The notes under the pieces are model-generated. The model had not been told where the DNA came from and searched no databases. It saw nothing but the letters and a program-made list of their open reading frames with translations. The translations under genes were made by a program, and so were the position numbers. A stretch of DNA of 64,000 nucleotides from Auriscalpium vulgare (Eukaryota > Basidiomycota > Agaricomycetes > Russulales > Auriscalpiaceae): assembly GCA_019915015.1 (NCBI GenBank), contig JAHBBC010000045.1:124001-188000 (forward strand), given 5' to 3'. Shown in pieces: positions 21,233 through 33,211 of the stretch. Within the stretch, counting starts at the first letter, position 1. Every line of letters starts with the position of its first letter.

Positions 21233-24200
21233 ATGGCTCCCAGGCATGCAACCAACAGCAGCGGCCCGTCGGAAGATGCAGATTCCGACACAGAGCCGCT
21301 GGAGCAACGTATCCTAGGCTCTCCTATCCTACTCCCACCCAACTTCAGCGGCCCATCAGGACCACCCTTTTCCAACCGTATGAAGACCCCCAGGAAGAAG
21401 ACAAAGCCGCCTGCAAGGACCGTATCCACCCCGCCGATGGCAAAGACCGGTGCCTTCTCCATAGCTCCGGGGCAAGATCTGCGATTCGGGGGTGATCAAC
21501 TCGCATCAGTCGCCGACAACGAGCTCGATTTGACAATTCACCTAAACAATGAGCTCCTCAGTTTTTTCACCGCACCTGAGAGGTGCATCCCAGCGAACAA
21601 GAATCCGCGAGCGACCATCAAGAGAGTGAAGCAGAAGTTGACAGCCGCGCGCACTTTCATCAACGACACATCGTTCAAACCGGATAACCCGCTTGCCGAG
21701 AAGATCCACGAGACCAAAGCCAACAAAGATGCCAACGAGAACGGGCTGTGCGCCTTCTTCAACGCGATCGTAGGTGCCTACGTGGAGTGCGGCATCGTAA
21801 GGGGTTGTTTTAATCAAATACCCGAGAGCCTCGTGCTAAATATCTTGCTTCTGTAGCCGGTCGTGCGGCTACTAACGGCAAAGCACTCCTCTGCCCCTGC
21901 GCATGGGGCGCCGGAGCATTTCCGACCGGACGGCCTCGTCGTAGCCTCGGCCCTCATCGACGAGTCCATGATCTACTGGCAGAATACCGAAGCCCTCCTC
22001 GAAATGACGCATCACAATAAACACCATGGCCTGACCAAAACAATGCGGGACAAGATGGTCATGATGTTCCGCAGTCAGCTCGGCCGTCGCTTCGCGCTCG
22101 GGCTCTCGGTTCCCAATGGCAATTTCACTCTCAACTATTTTGACCGGAGCGGCCACGTCACCACAACCTATGTACTCACTACCGATTTCATCATTGGCTT
22201 GGTCGGCACCTTGCTCTGCGCACCGCCTGAGGTTCTCGGACGCGATTTTACCATCCTGCTCAACCCCCAGGGCTTCACTCGCGCTATCAAGATGTTCGGC
22301 ATGGACTTCGAATTCGTTCGCTTCCTCTTTCACGGCGTATGCCTGCGCGGCCGCGGGTGTACTGTTAGTCTTGTCAAGCGCGGCAACATCTACTTCGTGA
22401 TCAAGGACGTTTGGGCCGACTGTAGCCGGGAGATAACCGAGCCTGCAATTCTGGAGCGCTGTCGGGAAGCCAATATCCACGGCGTCCTCCACCTTCTAGG
22501 GAGCGAGGTTGTGCCAGTTCAAGACCCTGCGTTGGCGAACCTTCAGGAATTTCCGTGCGGAGGAAGACCGGGAGAACGTCGAAGAGCGGGAGCATCGCCG
22601 TCTGCTGCTTGGGCCGCTGTGCCGGCCGCTCGACGCTTTCACGTGCGAAGAGGAACTGGTTCAGGCCTTGATGGACATCACAGCTAGTACGTAGTCCCTT
22701 CCGCTGAAGGGCGCACATCATTCTTATCATCATCCTAGCGCTTGGGGAATTGTTCCGTAAACTCGGCTTCGTACATCGCGATGTGACGCTCCAAAACCTG
22801 GGCGTCGCGAGCCTGGCTGATATGGAAAAAGTCAGGAAGTTCAAGCCGGTGGCCGAAGGAGACAGAGATTTCGCCAGCGCCGATGACTCCGAGGTCCAGC
22901 CGTTGAGCGTAACTCAGATATCAGCCGATGTGCCGAGGGATCCGTCGCTCGGAGTCTTGTTGGACCTCGACTACGCAATGTATACTGAACGAGAGGATAT
23001 CCCCGTTGCCAAGGCCGATAGATCGGTACGTTCATTATCTACGCAACAGCTAATTTTTTGCTGAACTCCGAATGCAGCGAACCCCAGCGTTCATTTCTGT
23101 GGAATTACTTGGTCCGAACGCAGGGAACGTCGTGCAGACCGAACAGCACGACTTGGAGTCCATTCTATGGATCCTTATCTATACCTGCTCGGCCTGGACG
23201 CGCTCGATGATCCCGGAGCCCATCAATGACACGAAGGAAATTTGGTCATGGACGAAGGTCGCGACGACCAGGAACCAGTGTCTCGATATCTATCAGAAGA
23301 AACTGGGCCTCCTCGTTCGGGAGCACCGCGGTGTCATTGCGGAATTTTCCGGCAACTTTCAATGCCTGGAGACGCTTGCCTGCCGTCTGTTCGACATCCT
23401 CTTCCCTCCCAATCTTCGTTCTGGCCCGAATGCGTGGCGCGTATCCAAAGGCAACGCCACGCATGAAGAATTCATCTCTGCCTTTCAACATACTCTTATC
23501 ATGTTACGCACTGGGCAGAAGGAGTCGCTGTATGTCATTTTACCCCCCTATGACGAAGAGGAAAGCTCGCGCACGAAGAAACGACGCGCTCAGGCAATGG
23601 AGACCGAGTCTCGTTCACAGAGCCCCAACCGCGTCCAACTCCCCTTCTTCACACGCAGTATCCCTGACAACATCGACAAGGCGGGTACCGTTGTAACCAC
23701 CGGCGATTCCTACGAGAGGCGCATCGGGCAGACCGGCGAGCGGTTAGTGCAAGCCGACGAAGAAGTACACACCCGGACCATAAAGCGACGCAAGAAAGCT
23801 TCCTCCGGGACATACCTCCACTACCACGACCTCGAAATGAAGAGCGAAACTAACAAAGAGTTGAAGAGGCTCAGAGGCGTCGTTCGCTATCTCCTCAAGC
23901 AGCTGGAAAGCCACGAAGATGCCGATGAAGCAATGGCCCAAATCGAAAGAGAGTCCGACGTGCTGAAAGCGTACATCTCCGACGACGAAGCATTCGAGAC
24001 CTACACGGACTGCGACTCGGACCTCGAGACTACCACGCTCGACGAGGCATCCAGCTCTGGGCGCGATCAGAGCTACACGGCACCCGGCGTCGACAAACAA
24101 CTCCCCGGTGCATCCGCCCCAACACACGCGTACAAGCAAGCTACGCGCGAAGATTACGATTACGACTACGATGACTACGATGAGGTATACGACGATGACA

Positions 24201-24241
24201 TCGGAGAGTTGGAAGACGGGATGGAAGTAGCTTCTGATTGA
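21233..24241 (+). pseudogene. FunK1-type fungal protein kinase with a one-base frameshift
   Basis: Exons are 21233..21796, 21857..22686, 22739..23025 and 23078..24241, all with GT...AG introns (52-60 nt). Their sum is 2845 nt, one base too many for a closed frame. The frame is sound up to about 22515 (LLGSEVVP) and resumes in the +1 frame at 22555 (AEEDRENVEEREHRR), so an indel lies between. The kinase part shows the FunK1 pattern: IKDVWADCSRE, EREHRRLLLGP, the catalytic loop VHRDVTLQNLG, and GVLLDLDYAMY where DFG would stand. RTPAFISVELL and HDLESILWILIY follow. The C-terminal 300 residues are acidic and coiled-coil-like. Roughly 948 aa if the shift is ignored. A sequencing error is possible. 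Host or mobile origin is unclear. Confidence 0.8.
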
Positions 24242-24607
24242 GCGACGGCCCGCGGGCGACATTCAGGCTTTCAAGTTGTCGGGGGTATATATGTATGTGG
24301 CATCTATTCGGGTGGACTCGCTTCGCTGTCTCTGTAGCAACCATGCGCCTCACGTGTTGTATGTTGTGTTGTATGTTGTATTGATGTATGATCGATTGAT
24401 CCCAGTGCTTATGCAATGACAAGTAGATGACTAACTCGGCAGATCTGCGGACTCTACGTGACAGTGGGAGGACCAGTACATGACCTACAGGACTAGGCGC
24501 GACAGGGCGTTTTTACTGAGCGTGACGCATGGTGTGCTTCCCGCACCGCCACTGATGGCGCTGATGCGCTCCTGGGAGGCGCTCTGCCCAGCGCTTTCCC
24601 CTCCACC
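24242..24607. other. Intergenic spacer
   Basis: No exon recognised. It contains a short TGTATGTTGTGT-type repeat near 24355-24385. Confidence 0.4.
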
Positions 24608-25075
24608 ATGTCGCAAGATCTGAATGTCAACATCAACGTCACCCTGGGCACCCCAGGGCGCTATGTGCGTACTCGGGAACATGTCATAGCTGCAGCGTGC
24701 TGACGTTCATTTCAGACACTCGTTGTCGACTTCCCTGGGCTCCCTGTGTGGGCTGCAGGTCGCGCGAGCCGTGCCCCTTTCGTCTTCTCTTCCAGCGCCC
24801 CGCCAGCGTTCGGCGCTGGCGCCTCTGCCTCGTCTGGGACAAGCGCCCCTCCCGCTTCTCCACCCTCGCCACTCGCAAAGGAGAAGACGACGACGGATGG
24901 CTCCAACGACGAACACGTGGCGATTACGCCGCTCGCCCCTCCACCTGTGCGCCGCAAGCCTGGCCACCGCCGCGTCGCCTCTACGCGGGGCTTGCATCGC
25001 CGCGTACCCTCCAACCCGGGTGCAGACCGTCTTCCGCCAATGAGCGAGTTCGGCACCGGTGCGTATGCAGACTAG
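24608..25075 (+). CDS. Small proline/alanine-rich hypothetical protein 1
   Basis: Exon 1 24608..24664 (19 codons, MSQDLNVNINVTLGTPGRY), a 51-nt phase-0 intron (GTGCGT...TTTCAG), exon 2 24716..25075; the frame closes to 138 aa. Exon 2 begins TLVVDFPGLPVWAAGRAS and then becomes Ser/Pro/Ala-rich, ending RVPSNPGADRLPPMSEF. There is no signal peptide or membrane segment. The structure (very short exon 1, phase-0 intron, strand-like TLVVD) matches the next gene at 25482. Confidence 0.6.
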
Positions 25076-25481
25076 GAGATTGGATAGGACGACGCTCGCT
25101 CAAAGGTGGATGGTGTGTGCTCCTGGTGCGCGTTCTTTTGCTGTCACTCATCGTGTTGTCTTTACCTAGCAGCGATGTACAGTCTGTGTGTGTACGTTCC
25201 GCCTCTACTTTACCCTTTCGCGCGCTGCCTCTCCCCTTTCACTATCACTATGACTAAACCACACATGCCATACTATTTACATTAGCAAGTCGTCTTTCGT
25301 GTATCCCCCACTTTCTTCCGTTGTCCTAAATATTATGCCCAGTGCCCAATGAGTCATAAATCACCCTGCTCGCCATGGAGCACGAATGCAGGACTTGACG
25401 GACCACGCAGCAGGGTGTGACGGTCTGTGACACCCCACGCAGCGATGGTGGCCGACCGTTCTCATCTGTCTACCATCAACC

Positions 25482-25826
25482 ATGCCGCACAACACCCTCT
25501 CCCTCGTCATGCTCGAGATCGACCTTGAATCTCAGGGGACCTTAGTGCGTATCCAATCATTGTGACGGCCACGCTCTCCCTCCCTTATATGCTTGCTTGC
25601 CTAGGTCGTTGACGTCCGCATCGCTCCCAATGGCGAGAGGTCGTGCACGTCCTTCTCCATCCCTGCGCCAAACCCTCCACCTGCGCGGCCTTCCGGCCCC
25701 CCCGTTGTTCGTACTCTCGCTCTGAAGCTCAAATTAGGAGACCAGGCAAATGATAAGTCGCGTGTCACGCTCGATGAGGCTGTTGCCCTCATCAATGGCG
25801 TCGCGGCTGTCTACGGCAGAGAGTAG
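25482..25826 (+). CDS. Small hypothetical protein 2, similar layout to its neighbour
   Basis: Exon 1 25482..25544 (21 codons, ending ESQGTL), a 60-nt phase-0 intron (GTGCGT...GCCTAG), exon 2 25605..25826; 94 aa. Exon 2 starts VVDVRIAPNGERSC and ends in an amphipathic helix (VTLDEAVALINGVAAVYGRE). The junction GTL/VVD resembles GRY/TLVVD of the upstream gene, so the two may be tandem relatives. No known family was recognised. Confidence 0.55.
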
Positions 25827-26080
25827 GGCATGGAGCGGGTTCACACACTAGGGTGCGTATTGTCTGCTTTCCCTCTGTTGCGCATGCTGACCGGCGATGG
25901 CTTTTGGCAGGTGAACGACTCCCTTACCATAGTAAACTCGACCCGCATGCATCGTAGTCGTGTATTGTTAGCTCATCGCCTTGAATGAATCATTTCTTGT
26001 GCCCTGCCTTGTTCGCTGCTCTCTGCTGTGATCGCATGTGACTCCGCGCGACGCGCTCTCTCTTTATCTCGAGATGACAG
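25827..26080. other. Spacer downstream of the Plavaka transposase
   Basis: No gene seen. I searched here for a terminal repeat matching the far side of the DUF6532 gene and found none. Confidence 0.35.
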
Positions 26081-29000
26081 CTAGTATATTGTAATGTAGG
26101 TATGCCTGTCTACAAACGACGACACATAGAAACTATCGCACTGGTCTAGCACATTGGCAGATGTCCAATGACGTGGTGCGACCGCCCCAAAGCGAGGCAG
26201 AAGGTGTACGCTGCGCCGAATGTCGTTTACTGCAACCACAGCCGACTGCCTCACACCCCCAGCTCGGTACGATCGTTTGACGCGGTACATGAGGTGGTCC
26301 GGTTCGGCAACGCCTGTGAACGGCGAAAACCACTCCACAAATGCCAGATACTTGGGCCCGTCATATTGCACAGGGAATACAGCCTGTCTAGCCTTCACCG
26401 CGAGGCTGAAGATAACACGGAGCTGTGCAACGCGGTACCCTGCATTGCATGCGAGTCAGCCGATGAATCGCACAATATACAAACCAGCACACCTTGAACG
26501 CCCTCGTCTTCACCGTCTCCCGTGTCCACCAGCACCGTGTCGAAGCGGCCCGGCGTGGCGCGGCCCCCGGAGATGTACGATGGACGGGCGAGGGCGGCGT
26601 CTCGAGTGTCCAAGGCACCTTCTATAGCTTGAGGATCAGCCAGCCAAAATTTGATGTTGTTGTACGTTGCGACGGATCGAAGGGGGAGGTGAAGGCCGGT
26701 GGCGAGCTGAGCGATCTGGGCATCTGTGTAGTTCGGATTACGCACTTGCAGGATATACCGTGCCAGAGCGAACTCGAAATCGGCGGCCCCGTGTCGGTTT
26801 GCCAGTTGCGCGAACGACACAGACTTGGCGCTGGGATTGCGGGCGATGTGAATGCGAGGATGGTATGGCGCGGCGGCGGGAACAGGAGCCGGCAGGGCAT
26901 TGTTGGCGACTCGCCACTGAACGAATCTTGCATGACGAAGAACCTGTTCGCGGCGCACGAGCCATTTGGTCATTTGAGGATAAACGTCCTTGTGGTTTGA
27001 TGCCCGATACGCGTTCTTCGCAAGGTCGATATGGAGGCACTCAGTCGCTTCCGTGTTGCAGTTGTCTGTCGTGCCGATGAGCTGGATAGATTTGACGTAG
27101 TGTAAGAGACCATGGAGCTTGGGAAAGTTGAACCCCTCCCGGATGCCGAGCTGTTCAAATATGTGCTTGCTGGCGTGAAAGCGCTTGAGTGCCTTGGTAA
27201 GATACTGAAGCGTCGCGTCGCTGTGGGAGGGATATTGCGCAAGGTAGAGAAAATCAAGGAGGGCGCGGACGGCGCGAACAACATGCGTGGGCGGCGTGCC
27301 GTCGGGGAGCGGGAGGTCGACGATGAGGCCGAGCAAGATGCGGGATATGTCTTTGTGTTCTTGGCCAGAAACGCGCGAAAGTATCGACAGGCCGTGTTTG
27401 AAAATCCGCGTGTTGTAATTGGGAGGGAGTCGAGCGCATCGCGCATCAATCTCGGTCTCGCCAAAGGCGTCTGTGAGCCAGCTGATAAGGTGTTTGACCA
27501 TGCCTTGATACAGTTGATGGAGGATGTCCGGAGTGATGGCGACAAACACGTTTGAGTATGGCAGATCCTGCCAGAACGGGCGGTGGATCGGCTTCAGCCC
27601 GACCTCCTGACACGCTGCGATGTACTCCTCTGGCCCTCGATCTATTGCAGAGAGGGCCTCGCGAGCAGCCGAGATGCTACGAGGGGACGGAAGAGTTGGG
27701 GTGTACACGCCAAGCGCCTCGGGGAAGACCACACACTTTGGACACTCGCCTGATTTGACGCAAGCCACGAGCACCTGCTCGGGGTAGTCGCCGATGAACA
27801 CGGCGAAGATCGGATGGCAACGGCGTACAACGCCGTCGCCACTTGCCATGTTGAGGCCGTGAAGGGCGTGGGGGATGGTCGGCGAGACAATTTTGCGGAC
27901 ACAGGCGTGGAAGAGGTTTGCGACTGCGCGGCGCCGAGTCTCCTGGGACTTGATATGGGCAAGGCGAGCGGTGGGGAGATATCCGATGAGGATTTGCGCC
28001 TGTTTAGACAGCTTGCGACGGTTTTCTTTGGAGATGTTGCCAATCGTGAGATACAGTGGGTACGCCGACTTGTTGCAAAAGTCGGTTACTAGAGTCTTGT
28101 CGGATGACAGGATAAGCGGCACAACCGTTGCGCCGGGTGCCATGCCTTCGAGTATTGTCTAAAATGTGCAGGATGTAAGCGGACCGTCGTTGAGAGCACA
28201 CAACTGCAGTGACGCACCTGAATATGCCACCACCATTTCCCGGTATTCATCTGCCCATACACACGTGCCCTGTCTCGTCCGTCCTCGTCAGCGTCTTCCT
28301 CGTCAGTGTCGCCGTTGTCGGCTGCTTCATAGTGGCGTTCGGGAGCAAAGGCCATCGTCGAAAGATACTCCGGGTTGCCGTAGAGACTTCGGATGCATTG
28401 GATGATATCCCGCGAATAGAGCTCGTAAGTCTCGCCGTCAACGGTTATCTCGTCGCGCTGGAATTCAGGGATGCTTGGTAGACTTGAGTCAATAATGGTA
28501 GACTTGAGTCAATAATTGCGTTCAACGCTCTTGATGAGTTGAAAGACAGCTGGAGGCGTTCACGGACCTGGTTGAAGCGAGCCCATGATTAGCTAAACCA
28601 TTTGCTACAAAGACGACTGCGGGAGACGCACCTCCTCTATCTGCAGAAGCTCTGTGAATGTGGTTGAGGACGGACCTCGCATCTTTGCCCACCGGGCAAC
28701 CTCCCACTCCAACTTGTTGCGGAAGGGCGCCCATTGGTTGCCATCGGCCCCCAGGACTTCGCGATAGGCATCGTAGGTTGACGGGTCCTGTGCGACAATC
28801 TCCCCAGCCCGGCCTCCGAAGTCGACAACTTTGGGTGGCTTCCCAAGTGCTTGCTCGTCATTGTGCAGCTGCTGGCGCTCAAGGCGAGCTGCCTCGTCCT
28901 CGTCGACGGCCGGGAAGGCAGGTTCGTCGTCGTCATCGCGCTCCTGAATGGCAACATCACCCGCGTCAGGGCGATCCTCCTCCATTGGTAACACGGGCTG

Positions 29001-29590
29001 GCCATTGGCGTCGAAACCATCGTCTTCCTCCTTGTCTTCCTCCTTGTCTTCCTCCTCGTCCTCCTCGGCGCTGGCGTGCCCGTCAGACGCCTCTGCGCTA
29101 AGCTCTCGCTCGTTGTCGTCCGCCCATTCGAGTTCTTCCGGCGGGATGTTCGGCGCCCACAAGTTGGGACTTGGCGTGCGCGGAGGCTCTGAGCAGTCGC
29201 AGGCCTCGTATCAGATAGTCATGCAAGGCAGAGAATGGTAATGAACACACCGACTGCATAGTCCCAATCGCGGGCACCGCCGACGCTCTCTACGTCGTCT
29301 AGCTGCGGGTGGGGCGGAGATCCTGCGCGGGAGGAGATCTCCGAGGGTGAAGGCGGCCTGTTTGATGGGCCAGCGGTCAGCGTGGCGTGGCGACCCACTG
29401 GCGTGTGAGAGGGTCCAGCTGTTGCAAAATTGGCAAGGTCGGCGTCGCCATCGCGCATATCTTGGCGAAATTGTAAACAGCGCGGTGCCGTGGTGCGCCG
29501 AAGATGTTTGGTGAGCCCAGACGGATGGAACCACCTGCCACACCCTCGACACAATTCGCGACCGGATGGACGGGCAGAAACATGGTCCAT
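26081..29590 (-). pseudogene. Plavaka-family transposase broken by a 20-bp duplication
   Basis: The model is complement(26081..26439, 26493..28158, 28218..28567, 28632..29204, 29255..29590). Exons 1, 2 and 4+5 each close in frame; exon 3 is 350 nt, exactly 20 nt too long, because of a direct 20-bp duplication at 28476-28515. The shift leads to a stop a few codons later. The intact product would be about 1087 aa. Exon 1 has a zinc-finger motif (CRGCGRWFHPSGLTKHLRR ... C). Exon 2 is acidic. Exon 4 holds the Plavaka core: VPLILSSDKTLVTDF, SAYPLYLTIGNISKE, IGDYPEQVLVACVKSGECPKC. The C-terminal exon ends near HLLPRFGAVAP. Plavaka elements are cut-and-paste DNA transposons of basidiomycetes. A divergent DUF6532 gene starts about 205 bp upstream. 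Confidence 0.9.
28476..28515 (+). repeat. 20-bp tandem duplication that breaks the Plavaka frame
   Basis: Two adjacent identical 20-bp units, 28476-28495 and 28496-28515, starting TGGTAGACTTGAG. Removal of one copy restores 330 nt (110 codons) in exon 3. Confidence 0.93.
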
Positions 29591-29794
29591 GACTAGCGTT
29601 GGGAGGGGTCGGTCAATCGGTGTGGTGTGAGAGTGGTCGGCGCGGGTGCAGGAGGTTGGGTGGTCTGAGGAGCGCAGATCTGCGGAGTTTCGAGTGTGGA
29701 TACGGCCGCTAAAATTTCAACTCGGTGAGGAACGGCGCGCAGCCTTGGAACTTGTTCCGCTTCACTCACCTCTCCTTTGCAGAAAACGCCCGTG
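29591..29794. promoter_or_regulatory. Shared divergent promoter region
   Basis: About 200 bp separate the ATG of the Plavaka transposase (minus) and the ATG of the DUF6532 gene (plus). No clear TATA box is visible. The arrangement means both genes may share control. Confidence 0.45.
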
Positions 29795-32700
29795 ATGGTA
29801 CAAACGCGCAGGAAGACACAGCTGCCAAGTGAGAGTGAGGAGTCGGAGGAAGACAGGCCGCCGGTCCCCTCTGGCCCTCAACGCAAGACAGGGGCGGCCC
29901 GCCGCGGGAAGAAGGCTGCCAGCGGAGATCACGACTCTGCGATGGAGGACGTCTCCGAGGTCGCGCCTGCACGCCGTGAGTATCATTTTCTGTGGATGAA
30001 CGAGCTGCTCTTAACCTGGTTCCTCTCAGACTCTGGCCGGTTAGCGGCGAAAAAGAACACAGGGTCAGCGGAAAAAAAGAGCGCAGCAGGTAATCGCGCA
30101 CCGTTCATGTCAGCAGGAGAGTGTTGAACATGACACCTTTGGCAGTGTCGAAGCAAACCACCGGCGCCGACGGCATGGAGTCGGAGACGGCCGACCTCGA
30201 GTCCCGCAAGCGAGCGGCGTCGACAGCCGAGCCAAGAGCTTCAAAATCCAGCGCAACTAAGAAGGCCAAGTCAATGGGAGGTGAGCGGCAAGCTGTGCAG
30301 CGCTCACTGTGCGTCCTTGACAGTCTTGCATCTTGTAGATCCAAAGCTGAAGGCGCAGGTGAATGCTGAGCAACTCAAGCCAGGTGCGCGAGGCAAGCCG
30401 AGCATTGCGGACGCCGAGGGCTTGGACCTGCGCGACAGCAATGCGCTGGAAGACGACTTGGGTAAGTGGGCTAATCACTTTGCATCTTTTGCATGAAGAT
30501 CTTACCTCACGGCGGGTCGAGGGTTGTACACATTCGATGAAGGTCCCGCAAGCGAGTCGAACGCGTTGCCTGCCTCATCCGCGCATGGCGAGCCCGGGAG
30601 TCTGGAGCTGCCTAACCCAGACGACGACCTCGGCCTCTTCGGTGAGGAATTCGATGATCCAGGTTTTGACGAAGGGGCTCCGGAACAGGACGAGCAGTGG
30701 GATGTGGACGACAACGACAACGACGGAGAGGGCCAGAGCAAAAAGTCGATGAGGGTCGAGAAGCAGTTCAAGGCAGCAGTGAGTTATATCCGTCGATTGT
30801 TCACTTCAGGCGCCTGAGCGCTGCATCTTCGTGGGATCCAGGTTCCTCAATGGGCTTCTGCAGACGCCGAGCAGGATCTAGCGCCAGAGGACCGCCGCTT
30901 GACAGAGGCTGCTGGCATCGACCTCTCCGACTTCAGTGACGACGGCCTGACATCTTCTCACCCACAACGGCCTACCGCCCGCGCAAAGCAGACCGTCGTG
31001 TCGCCTCCCGCAAACAGCCTGCCGGCAGCGACTTCAGTGCGAGTGAAGGGCAAAAAACCGGCGAAGGGCACGGCCGTGCCAAGTCAGGACTGCCGCGGGC
31101 ACGGCTCTGAGGTATGTTTTCACGTCCATACGGCGTGCACGAAGGTGATTGACTTTGACAAAGGACGGCAAGATGCAGGACGCGCAACAGGCCGCTCAGG
31201 TGCGTCTCGTTGCCCTCATTGGCCGCTGGATGTTCTCTGACTGCTTGACACACGGCCATCGCCACTCACTACTCTCACAGGCTCGGAAGAAGCCATCCAA
31301 GAGCGGGAACAAGCCCCCTGTCGTCGTTACAGGAAACGGCAGTAACAGCCGCTCGCTCGCAACGGACGGCAACATGCAGGGCGCGCATCAGAGTGCACAG
31401 GTGCGTCGCGTCGTGCTCTCGGCTGCTGTGTCTGACTGATTGCATTCTTCCATTGTCACACATACAGAGCGGCGGCGCGCACGGCGCGCATCAGAGCGGA
31501 CAGGTGCGTCACATCGTGCTCTGTTGGCTGCTGCGCCTGACTGATTGTATTATTTCATTGTCACTACACCTACAGAAGAAGTCATCAAAGCACAGCAAGG
31601 CCGCCGTCGTCGTTGTCGAGGACGGCGGCAACTCGGACAGTGACGGCCTGCCGCCATCGACAGGCAGCAATAAAGTATGTGTGACGACGGCTTGATGCAC
31701 GACGTACAAGGCCGGGGCGCTGATCAGAGAGCTATAGGCTGCGAAGTTACCAAGCATTGCCCCGTCCCAGGCGCGTACAAAACCTTCACTCTGCGCATGC
31801 CCAGCGCAGTACTAACACACACACATTGACAGCGCAACGTCGCCGGCCAATCTGCACGCATGGAGCAGCTCACGATCGAGGATTCAGAAGACGACGACAG
31901 CCAGGAGGGCCGACAGCCTGAGGATGACGACGCGCATGACGGCATACCTAGCAAGACTGGGCGAGCACAAGGGGCGCATGCCACGCCGCAAGAACGACAA
32001 GGCGAATGGCCCGCGGATACAGACGTGGTGCTGCCGGAGAAAGGTGGGCGGACTCGAATGACCATGGGCGACCAGCACCGGCGAGTCGCTGCAGTGATCA
32101 AGCGCGGCATTGCAAACGGGGTCCCCAAGTTCATGTTCTTCAGGAACGCGTATCCTGCGGATGGCGCTCGCCAGGCGTACATCGTGGACGCCCTCATCTC
32201 CGCAGCTACTGAGCTCCACGATAAAGACATAGTGGCGAGACTGAAGGAGGACGAAGCGTATAAGGAGCTAATGGCCGTTCTGGTGAGTCCCTCGCCACCT
32301 GATCGATCAACACTGATATGTTTGCCCCGACTTTCACAGCCCGAGGCGCGCATGCCCATCTTTCGATCCGAGGTTAAGAAGATGGCTGCCTCGATTGTCA
32401 AGAACGCGTACAACCTCAAGGCCATTCCGCACGACGTATACGTCAAGATTATGAAGCGCGTCCTCACAGAAGGGCCGAAGGGGCGCCTGTACGTTTTCCC
32501 TGGGAGTATCGCGGTATGTCCTCCGCCTTCCTGCTCTCGTGATCAGCATCGCACTGATGATTTGTTTATTTTGGCTTGCCAGACGATGAAGTTTACGACA
32601 GTGCTTCCATTCTGCCACCAGGCCATCGTCGACGTTCTCGAGGACAAGTTCTTTGGTCCCAATGCGCCGTTCCGTTTCCCCAAGGCAGCATATGTCGCGG

Positions 32701-33211
32701 TGGCGCCTGGTCTCGACAAGCCGGTAGTGCCACCTGTTATGCTCGCATTTGTGGCAACCACGGTACGTCATTCATCCTATCTAGTGTGCGGGGTTTTTGA
32801 TGAGCAGCCGCGAGACGGCAATCCAGATCGATGCAGGGCTGCTTAGCTTCCAACTCGCCCCAGGCACTGCGAGCAAGGTCGACTTCACTGCTGACCAGTT
32901 CAAGCCGGTCTACCAGGACCACCTGAAGCGCTTGAGGCTGCTGAAGAAAACAAATGCCGATGGATTCTGGGAGCTGCTAGCGCGGCTGTACGAGAGTGCC
33001 AGTGCTTCGTGAGCCTAAGTGACTTGCTATGTCGTCTTTCAACACACGCTAATTTTGAATGACGCGGTCTTTTCTCTTCAGAACCGGTTCTGGTGATCCC
33101 AACGAGTTCGATGCCGGGGGGGAAGATGCGTCCTCCAGCGACGCGGACGACGGCATTGTGAACACCAAGGGCTTTGCAGCGTTCTTCAACAAGCCGAAGG
33201 CCCAAGGGTAG
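29795..33211 (+). CDS. DUF6532-domain protein, 15 exons
   Basis: Exons: 29795..29975, 30030..30089, 30146..30280, 30339..30461, 30522..30778, 30842..31111, 31164..31199, 31281..31400, 31468..31503, 31576..31674, 31833..32282, 32340..32513, 32583..32762, 32827..33008, 33082..33211. They close to 810 aa; the 5' border of exon 5 is less sure. The N-terminal half is low-complexity, charged and Lys-rich (likely nuclear, disordered). The C-terminal half, exons 11-14, fits the basidiomycete DUF6532 fold (PIFRSEVKKMAASIVKNAY, VLPFCHQAIVDVLEDKFFG, PPVMLAFVATT). Its function is unknown. Exons 7-9 encode related short peptides (AHQSAQ-like) with related introns. It lies head to head with the Plavaka transposase, so it may be carried by that element. 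Confidence 0.82.
31164..31575 (+). repeat. Duplicated exon-intron units inside the DUF6532 gene
   Basis: Exons 7 (31164-31199), 8 (3' part, to 31400) and 9 (31468-31503) end in AAQ, GAHQSAQ and GAHQSGQ. Each is followed by an intron starting GTGCGTC; those after exons 8 and 9 share GTCTGACTGATTG-like and CATTGTCAC segments before the acceptor. Confidence 0.75.

Noticed and set aside
23744..24262. 172-aa minus-strand frame opposite the FunK1 tail, Val-rich
   Set aside because: It is the complement of the acidic Asp/Tyr codons of the kinase tail and has no independent support.
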